A DNA stretch of 11,602 nucleotides from Syntrophomonadaceae bacterium (lineage in GTDB: Bacteria; Bacillota; Ch66; Ch109). The stretch covers positions 1-11,602 of the forward strand of contig JAAZDI010000093.1 in NCBI GenBank assembly GCA_012512295.1, in the 5' to 3' direction. The notes under the pieces were generated by a model that did not search any database, had not been told where the DNA came from, and worked only from the letters and a program-made list of their open reading frames with translations. Below, one piece after another: positions 7,159 through 11,602 of the stretch. Every line of letters begins with the position of its first letter. Within the stretch, counting starts at the first letter, position 1. The position numbers and the translations under genes were made by a program.

Positions 7159-8991
7159 ATGTGCGGAATAGTTGGTTATTTGGGTACTCAACCAGCGGTG
7201 CCCATTTTAATCGAAGGCTTGAAGAAGTTAGAATACCGGGGTTATGATTCAGCCGGCATCGCGGTTTTAAACGGGGGCAATCTGACGGTTACAAAAAGTG
7301 CCGGTAAGATCAACTTGCTCGAAAGATTACTTCAAGAAGAAGGATGCCCGGACAGTCATATTGGCATCGGCCACACCCGCTGGGCCACCCATGGCCGTCC
7401 TTCGGACATTAATTCTCACCCGCATACTGACTGCACCGGTGAATTTGCCGTGGTTCATAACGGCATTATTGAGAATTATCAAAGCTTGAAAGAATGGTTG
7501 CAGCAGGAGGGGCATACTTTTGTCTCTGAGACGGACACTGAAGTGCTGCCGCATTTGGTGGAGCACTTTTACCGCGGTGATCTGGAAACCGCAGTCTTGG
7601 AGGTTATCAGCCGGGTACAGGGGTCTTACGCGATGGTGGCGTTTACCCAGAAAGAGCCGGGCAAACTGGTGGCGGTCCGCAAGGACAGTCCATTGGTCGT
7701 GGGTCTGGGAGAAGATGAGTACTTCTTGGCTTCGGATATTCCGGCTATTTTAAATCACACTCGCCGGGCCTATATTCTGGAGGATGGTGAAGTGGCGGTC
7801 CTGATGGCTGAGGGGGTCCAGATCCTCGACCAATGGGGTCTGCCGGTCGATAAACCGATTTTTGAGGTGGAGTGGGATGCGAAAGCTGCAGAAAAAGGCG
7901 GTTACGATCATTTCATGCTCAAGGAAATTCACGAGCAGCCCAAAGCCCTGAAGGATACCCTGAGCAGCCGGCTAACCCCGGATAACCGGCGAATTCAGTT
8001 AAGTGAGGTTAAGCTTACCCCTCAGCAGATAAAAAATATCCGCAAGGTTAGTATCGTGGCTTGCGGAACTGCCTATCACGCTGGAGTGGTGGGTAAGTAT
8101 GTGCTTGAAAAACTGGCGCGAATACCGACCGAAGTCGATATTGCTTCTGAATTCCGTTATCGCGACCCTTTGCTGGATGAACAAACCCTGGTAGTGGTCG
8201 TCAGTCAGTCCGGCGAAACCGCTGATACCCTGGCAGCTCTGCGGGAAGCGAAGCGCAAGGGGGCTCGGGTCTTAGCGATTACGAACGTGGTGGGCAGTTC
8301 CGTCTCCCGGGAGGCAGATGATGTCCTCTACACCTGGGCCGGGCCGGAAATTGCCGTGGCTTCCACCAAAGCCTACACTACCCAATTGATCTGTATGTAC
8401 CTGCTGGGTCTGTACCTGGCCCAGGTCCGAGAAACCCTGCCGGAGGGAGAAATCGAAACCATCATCGACCATTTGCGCCAGCTGCCGCAACAGGTGCAGA
8501 TTATCCTGGATCGGGAGCGGGTGGTTAAAGAAATAGCGGAGAAATATACGCAGGCAGAAAACTGCTTTTTCATCGGTCGCGGTCTGGATTACGCGGTGGC
8601 CATGGAAGGTTCTTTAAAGCTTAAAGAGATTTCTTATATCCATGCCGAAGCCTATGCAGCCGGCGAATTGAAACATGGCACTCTGGCCTTGATTGTGGAG
8701 GGAATCCCGGTGTTAGCCATCGCCACCCAGGAAGAACTGTTGGAAAAGACCATGAGCAACGTTAAGGAAGTCAAAGCCCGGGAAGCGACCGTGATCGGCC
8801 TGGCCATGGAGGGGAATCGGGAGATCAAGAAATCGGTGGACGAAGTGATCTATCTTCCCCGGACCCACGCTATGCTAACCTCTGTTCTAACAGTTGTCCC
8901 TCTGCAACTACTGGCCTATTATGCGGCGGTGGCCCGGGGCACCGATGTGGATCAGCCGCGGAATTTGGCGAAGAGTGTGACGGTGGAGTGA
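7159..8991 (+). CDS. glmS: Glutamine-fructose-6-phosphate aminotransferase (isomerising)
   Basis: This 610-residue enzyme makes glucosamine-6-phosphate from fructose-6-phosphate and glutamine, the entry step to cell-wall amino sugars. The start is ATG 7159, because the product then begins Met-Cys-Gly-Ile-Val-Gly. Cys2 becomes the N-terminal nucleophile after Met removal, and GGGGG (7146-7150) lies 8 nt upstream. An in-frame ATG at 7126 would bury the catalytic Cys at position 13 and is rejected. The N-terminal class II glutaminase domain (about 2-240) shows HTRWATHG, HNGIIENY and SETDTEV. Two SIS sugar-isomerase domains follow (about 285-425 and 455-600), with ACGTAYHAG (301-309), SQSGETADT (349-357) and STKAYTTQ. 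The C-terminus LAKSVTVE is the conserved family end. Expression is expected to be controlled by the upstream ribozyme. Confidence 0.97.
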   Translation: MCGIVGYLGTQPAVPILIEGLKKLEYRGYDSAGIAVLNGGNLTVTKSAGKINLLERLLQEEGCPDSHIGIGHTRWATHGRPSDINSHPHTDCTGEFAVVHNGIIENYQSLKEWLQQEGHTFVSETDTEVLPHLVEHFYRGDLETAVLEVISRVQGSYAMVAFTQKEPGKLVAVRKDSPLVVGLGEDEYFLASDIPAILNHTRRAYILEDGEVAVLMAEGVQILDQWGLPVDKPIFEVEWDAKAAEKGGYDHFMLKEIHEQPKALKDTLSSRLTPDNRRIQLSEVKLTPQQIKNIRKVSIVACGTAYHAGVVGKYVLEKLARIPTEVDIASEFRYRDPLLDEQTLVVVVSQSGETADTLAALREAKRKGARVLAITNVVGSSVSREADDVLYTWAGPEIAVASTKAYTTQLICMYLLGLYLAQVRETLPEGEIETIIDHLRQLPQQVQIILDRERVVKEIAEKYTQAENCFFIGRGLDYAVAMEGSLKLKEISYIHAEAYAAGELKHGTLALIVEGIPVLAIATQEELLEKTMSNVKEVKAREATVIGLAMEGNREIKKSVDEVIYLPRTHAMLTSVLTVVPLQLLAYYAAVARGTDVDQPRNLAKSVTVE

Positions 8992-9109
8992 TTGCAAAGC
9001 TTTGCTCCTTGATCAGGTTAATGAGGTCTACCTGGCAGATCCGCTGCGTTCGAAAATAATCCGCAGAGGCTGTACATTAATAAACTGTTTCTTTTTAATC
9101 GAAATTGTG

Positions 9110-9115
9110 TATAAT
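9110..9115 (+). promoter_or_regulatory. -10 box of the candidate antisense RNA
   Basis: A consensus TATAAT preceded by TGTG lies in AT-rich DNA. The -35 region around 9086-9092 is weak, so recognition would rely on the -10 and upstream TG. The predicted transcription start is about 9121-9123, just at the foot of the first hairpin. Confidence 0.5.
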
Positions 9116-9122
9116 AATAGCA

Positions 9123-9154
9123 AGAGACCCCTAGGCGGCAACCTAGAAGTCTCT
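9123..9154 (-). terminator. Possible 3' end hairpin of the toxin mRNA
   Basis: Read on the - strand, AGAGAC-TT-CTAGG pairs with CCTAG-GG-GTCTCT and is followed by TTGCTATTATTAT, which is T-rich but not a clean U-tract. It would place the toxin transcript end near 9105-9120, giving an mRNA of about 250 nt and full overlap with the antisense RNA. Confidence 0.35.
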
Positions 9155-9213
9155 CTAACCATCAGGGAGTTACTTCAACACCTGGTGCAAATATTACTAA
9201 AACATAGTTGCTT

Positions 9214-9244
9214 GGCTAATACTTAGATATTAGCCTATTTTTTT
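9214..9244 (+). terminator. Rho-independent terminator
   Basis: GGCTAATA (9214-9221) and TATTAGCC (9228-9235) form a perfect 8-bp stem with a 6-nt loop, followed by TA and seven T residues (9238-9244). It ends the + strand antisense RNA and may also stop any readthrough from glmS. The T-run is used twice, because on the other strand it encodes the two terminal Lys codons of the small ORF. Confidence 0.85.
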
Positions 9245-9303
9245 GTAAGTATTAAGAGTGAGACTATGAGCGTTAAAAGCATCAATAGTTCTATTGTGCT
9301 CAA
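9235..9303 (-). CDS. Small hydrophobic peptide, candidate type I (holin-like) toxin
   Basis: A 22-codon ORF starts at TTG (9303-9301) and ends at TAG (9237-9235). The peptide begins MSTIELLMLL, continues as one uninterrupted membrane helix rich in Leu, Ile and Val (about residues 6-19), and ends LTKK. This shape (M-S/T-x-x-E-x-L, one helix, lysine tail) is that of the Firmicute 'putative holin-like toxin' group as I remember it, although 22 residues is at the short end. AGGAGGTG lies 6 nt before the TTG, an almost perfect Shine-Dalgarno. The same motif is sequestered by an upstream ACCTCC arm, typical of type I toxin mRNAs. An in-frame GTG (9312-9310) is part of the Shine-Dalgarno and an unlikely start. 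Tiny hydrophobic ORFs arise by chance. The combined signals, not the peptide alone, support this call. Confidence 0.6.
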   Translation of the reverse strand: MSTIELLMLLTLIVSLLILTKK

Positions 9304-9310
9304 TCGCTTC

Positions 9311-9346
9311 ACCTCCTCTCCTGGATCTACACCAGGAGTTGGAGGT
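9311..9346 (-). promoter_or_regulatory. Leader hairpin sequestering the toxin Shine-Dalgarno
   Basis: On the - strand ACCTCC (9346-9341) pairs with GGAGGT (9316-9311), and CTCCTGG (9338-9332) pairs with CCAGGAG (9324-9318). The loop is 7 nt, with a small internal bulge between the two stems. The 13 base pairs cover the whole ribosome binding site of the small ORF. Translation would need refolding or 5' processing, a common safeguard in type I toxin mRNAs. Confidence 0.65.
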
Positions 9347-9366
9347 TTCCCCTCAGGCTATCTCAT

Positions 9367-9375
9367 ATTTTACCA
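9367..9375 (-). promoter_or_regulatory. Extended -10 promoter for the toxin mRNA
   Basis: Read on the - strand, TGG-TAAAAT forms an extended -10 element (TGn at 9375-9373, hexamer 9372-9367). The -35 region is poor. The predicted start is near 9360, giving a leader of about 57 nt that includes the sequestering hairpin. Confidence 0.45.
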
Positions 9376-9481
9376 CATCGTTGATTAACAACCTACAACC
9401 GATCTAATTGATGATTCGACAAATTTCGGGGATGGTCAGACACCTTTAACTTGATAGTGTGATTGGTCGTCGTCAGCAGGT

Positions 9482-9540
9482 AAACCAGCAGGTTCTGCGT
9501 TTTGGGGATAACCCTTGCATTGCAGTAAGCCTGCTGGTTT
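9482..9540 (+). terminator. Large hairpin with 11-bp perfect stem, terminator-like
   Basis: AAACCAGCAGG (9482-9492) is perfectly complementary to CCTGCTGGTTT (9530-9540). Nested CTGC/GCAG and GGG/CCC pairs lie inside, and T-rich sequence (TTTTTAATTATTT) follows on the + strand. The 37-nt loop region is long for a simple terminator. CAGCAGG also occurs just upstream (9474-9480). No gene on the + strand ends here, so it may terminate an unseen RNA or be a structured RNA or mobile-element end. Confidence 0.5.
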
Positions 9541-9591
9541 TTAATTATTTGGGCAGGAGGATTCTAACGCATCACGAATTATTACAATATG

Positions 9592-9618
9592 GCAAAATAA
9601 TACGCATACTTATTTTGC
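9592..9618. promoter_or_regulatory. Operator-like palindrome
   Basis: GCAAAATAA and TTATTTTGC form perfect 9-bp arms around a 9-nt centre (TACGCATAC). It lies about 185 nt upstream of the DUF499 start in an AT-rich stretch and has no T-run of its own. A dimeric repressor site or an RNA hairpin are both possible. Confidence 0.4.
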
Positions 9619-9690
9619 TAGATTAGTTTACTTGTCGGTATTAGTTCTCTAACCACAGTAATTGCGCAAGCAGTAATAAAGCGTAAAACG

Positions 9691-9719
9691 TTGGAACCGG
9701 AATTTCTTTGAGATATTTA
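9691..9719 (+). promoter_or_regulatory. Candidate promoter of the DUF499 gene
   Basis: TTGGAA (9691-9696) and TATTTA (9714-9719) are 17 bp apart, about 85 nt before the GTG start. The -10 is only moderate. Other AT-rich hexamers nearby (for example TATAAA in 9720-9727) could serve instead. Confidence 0.35.
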
Positions 9720-9802
9720 TTTATAAAGAAAGGGGTTATTAGTTAGGAAAGACACGAATTAGGTTAATATTCAATGGCTCTAAATGGAGGAGGGATGACC
9801 CC

Positions 9803-11602
9803 GTGAAATCAATATTGAATACCTGTCAGCCTCGACCCGAACTTTTAGCTGGTAGCTTTAACCCGGAGGTTTTCACAGCATCGCTTGGTCCAATCATTGA
9901 GTATTATAGTAACGGTCGTAATCTAATCGACAGTATCTACACCAATGCCGATCTTTTTTTTCGGGAAGCCACTTACCCTACGCAAGGTCTGCGTCATACT
10001 CTAGCCGAGGTATTCGGCCGGCTAGCTGGTGATATGACTGTTCCGGCTATTCACCGATTGGAAACTGCCTTTGGAGGAGGTAAGACTCATACCCTGATTG
10101 CCTGCACCCATATTGCCTTTCGGGGTACCGAGTTGCGAAGCGTCATTTCAGATTTCCTTGACCCAGCATTACTACCTGAGCCCGGCTCCGTCACCGTGGT
10201 GGGCGTTGCCGGTGATGAAGTACCCGTCCACCGACCCCGAGGCGACGCTTTAGTTCCCTATACCCTCTGGGGAGAAATTGCTTTTCAGCTCGGGGGAGAA
10301 AGACTCTATCGTGAGGTTGAGGATGAAGCTAATTCTCATGCTGCTCCGGGCAAGACGTATTTCGACAAAGTGTTTGCTAGTCGTAAGGCGTTAATCATGC
10401 TGGATGAGCTCGCCCAATACGCCGCCCGGCTCGAAGCCGCTAGGCCGGACGGGGCCAGCCAACTGGCGGCCTTCTTAATGGCTCTGCACGGCTATGCGCG
10501 TAATCACCCGGGGATTGCCGTCATCCTTACCCTGGCTAGCGCGACGGACGCCTTTGCAAAACAGACAGAGCGTTTAGCGCAACTTGTCGGTCAAGTGCGA
10601 GGCGAGGAAATGAGTGAAGACGATGCCCTTGGAATTGGCGAACGAGCGTTAAAGGGAGTAGCCAGCGTTGTTGCCCGGGATGCGGTTCAGATTACACCGG
10701 TACAGGCAGCCGAGATTTCGTCGGTACTCGCCAAACGACTGTTTGTTCTGATTGACCGTGACGCTGCTCAGGCGACTGCGGAGGATTACCGGCAGTTGTA
10801 TATCCGCAATTCATCTTTACTGCCAGATGAAGCCTCAAGTGAAAACTTCAAGGCTAGGATGATTGCTCATTATCCATTTCATCCAACTCTGATTAGCTTT
10901 CTTAATAATAAGCTAGCCAGTGCCGAGAACTTTCAAGGTACGCGCGGCGTGCTGCGGGTATTGGCTCTCGCAGTGCGCAGTATCTGGCAAAAAAAGCTGG
11001 CGGTCCCCATGATCCATACCTGCCACCTGGATCTTCGTTCCGACCGGGTGGTAAATGAATTGCTGGGCCGGACCGGCAGCTCGGATTTACTGTTTGTTCT
11101 CAATGCTGATGTGGGTAGTGTTGATACTGGTACACTGGAGGGTGGTTTTAGCAACGCGGAAATTGAGGATCAACGCAACCCGCATCCAGAAGGACACCCT
11201 CTTTTTGAGTACACCTGGAAGACGGTCTTTTTGCATAGTTTAGTAGGCCGAGCCGAGGGCCTATCCTCCAAAATCTTTGGCCTCACTGAAGCTGAAGCCC
11301 TATTTAGTGTTTCTTTTCCGGGGCTGACGCCTACTCAAGTCAGGATGGCTCTGGAAAAGATTAGCGAGAGTGCTTTCTACTTACGTTTTGAGCAAGGGAA
11401 ATATTTTGCCAGTGAAGAACCGACCATAAACAGTGTTTTGGCCCGGATCCGCAAGACGATTAAAGCCGACCAGGTAAGTGAACTGCTGGAGGCTAGTGCC
11501 AGTAAAGTTTTGAAGCTTAAGAAGGGGAGTTCGGACCCTTTTCACATCGAATCATCTATTTCCCAACCAGAGCACCTACCGGATGGGAAGGGCCGGCCGG
11601 TC
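9803..11602 (+). CDS. DUF499 / COG1483-type AAA+ ATPase (3' end outside window)
   Basis: The frame is open for 600 codons from GTG 9803 to the window edge, without a stop. The start is supported by GGAGGG (9789-9794), 8 nt upstream, and by the family-like N-terminus VKSILNTCQPRPELLAGSF. The ATG at 9795 is out of frame. A P-loop is clear: FGGGKTHT with Lys94. A Walker B follows at ALIMLDE (Asp201-Glu202), and VILTLASAT (around 245) is a sensor-1-like strand. Together these match the DUF499 ATPases as I know them, including the LETAFGGGKTHTL context. Such proteins usually exceed 900 residues, so a third or more is missing. DUF499 genes often neighbour DUF1156 methylases and helicases in defence islands, so an anti-phage or restriction-like role is inferred, not shown. 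The specific substrate is unknown. Confidence 0.85.
   Translation, partial: MKSILNTCQPRPELLAGSFNPEVFTASLGPIIEYYSNGRNLIDSIYTNADLFFREATYPTQGLRHTLAEVFGRLAGDMTVPAIHRLETAFGGGKTHTLIACTHIAFRGTELRSVISDFLDPALLPEPGSVTVVGVAGDEVPVHRPRGDALVPYTLWGEIAFQLGGERLYREVEDEANSHAAPGKTYFDKVFASRKALIMLDELAQYAARLEAARPDGASQLAAFLMALHGYARNHPGIAVILTLASATDAFAKQTERLAQLVGQVRGEEMSEDDALGIGERALKGVASVVARDAVQITPVQAAEISSVLAKRLFVLIDRDAAQATAEDYRQLYIRNSSLLPDEASSENFKARMIAHYPFHPTLISFLNNKLASAENFQGTRGVLRVLALAVRSIWQKKLAVPMIHTCHLDLRSDRVVNELLGRTGSSDLLFVLNADVGSVDTGTLEGGFSNAEIEDQRNPHPEGHPLFEYTWKTVFLHSLVGRAEGLSSKIFGLTEAEALFSVSFPGLTPTQVRMALEKISESAFYLRFEQGKYFASEEPTINSVLARIRKTIKADQVSELLEASASKVLKLKKGSSDPFHIESSISQPEHLPDGKGRPV

Larger units (their letters stand above)
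9121..9244 (+). ncRNA. Candidate ~120-nt antisense RNA (putative type I antitoxin)
   Basis: The unit runs from a TATAAT box to a strong terminator with no credible ORF. It can fold into three hairpins. These are AGAGAC..CTAGG/CCTAG..GTCTCT (9123-9154), CATCAGG/CCTGGTG with one G-U pair (9160-9166 with 9181-9187), and the terminator stem (9214-9235). It is convergent with the small - strand toxin-like ORF and overlaps that ORF's stop codon and final lysine codons (9235-9244) plus its 3' untranslated region. This layout resembles RatA/TxpA and SR4/BsrG, where antitoxin RNA pairs with the toxin mRNA 3' end. The RNA itself is inferred from signals only. A 74-codon frame across it (9002-9226) has no Shine-Dalgarno and is not believed. 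Confidence 0.5.
8992..9802. other. 811-nt signal-rich region between glmS and the DUF499 gene
   Basis: No conventional-length gene is supported. The region holds a + strand promoter, hairpins and terminator (9085-9244), a tiny - strand ORF with very strong ribosome binding site (9235-9303), its leader hairpin (9311-9346) and promoter (9367-9375). A 59-nt hairpin (9482-9540), an operator-like palindrome (9592-9618) and a candidate promoter for the next gene (9691-9719) follow. No terminator is seen immediately after glmS, so the glmS transcript may end at 9214-9244. Confidence 0.6.

Noticed and set aside
9002..9226. 74-codon + strand frame after glmS
   Set aside because: No Shine-Dalgarno. 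It spans a -10 box and two hairpins of the candidate small RNA and has low-complexity, non-family sequence.
9482..9540. tRNA or integron attC site in the 59-nt hairpin
   Set aside because: No cloverleaf or anticodon arm can be drawn, and the core-site sequences of attC are absent. No integrase or cassette array is nearby.
10933..11243. Antisense and alternate-frame ORFs over the right end of the window
   Set aside because: They are shadows of the long open DUF499 frame, which carries clear Walker motifs.

Overview
The window looks like chromosomal DNA from an anaerobic or thermophilic-type Firmicute (class Clostridia, possibly a Peptococcaceae/Desulfotomaculum-like lineage; the lineage is inference). 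The reasons are the cdaA-cdaR-glmM order typical of low-GC Gram-positives, a glmS ribozyme in front of glmS, strong GGAGG-type ribosome binding sites, TTG and GTG starts, and a moderate GC content. The first 9 kb are housekeeping genes on the + strand. The last 2.6 kb is accessory in character.

Layout. Positions 1-611 hold the C-terminal half of ilvC (ketol-acid reductoisomerase), followed 39 nt later by leuA (651-2171), so this is the end of a branched-chain amino-acid operon. It is closed by a GAGAGAG/CTCTCTC terminator near 2347-2381. A TTGCTC-17-TATTAT promoter (2403-2431) then starts cdaA (2470-3330, diadenylate cyclase) and cdaR (3373-4659, its YbbR-repeat membrane regulator), followed by glmM (4882-6222, phosphoglucosamine mutase). 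A 936-nt leader separates glmM from glmS (7159-8991). The leader holds a well-conserved glmS self-cleaving ribozyme (scissile bond 6510/6511), but about 500 nt lie between the ribozyme and the glmS start. That interval carries a 225-bp block bounded by 13-bp inverted repeats and containing two copies of a roughly 33-bp repeat, which suggests an insertion.

From 8992 to 9802 there is no conventional gene, but the stretch is dense in signals. The most interesting is a candidate type I toxin-antitoxin locus. On the - strand a 22-codon hydrophobic peptide (9235-9303, TTG start, very strong Shine-Dalgarno) resembles Firmicute 'putative holin-like toxins'. Its ribosome binding site is locked in a 13-bp hairpin. 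A convergent + strand transcription unit (TATAAT at 9110, terminator at 9214-9244) would make an RNA of about 120 nt that is antisense to the toxin 3' end. Further right are a 59-nt hairpin with an 11-bp stem and an operator-like palindrome. A large DUF499/COG1483-type AAA+ ATPase gene begins at 9803 and runs off the window. DUF499 ATPases are often found in defence islands with DUF1156-type methylases, so the window probably ends at the edge of an anti-phage island.

How the genes work together. GlmS and GlmM make glucosamine-6-phosphate and glucosamine-1-phosphate for peptidoglycan. CdaA makes c-di-AMP and is membrane-bound with CdaR. CdaA and GlmM are known to interact in other Firmicutes, so this block links second-messenger production with cell-wall precursor supply, and the ribozyme gives feedback from GlcN6P.
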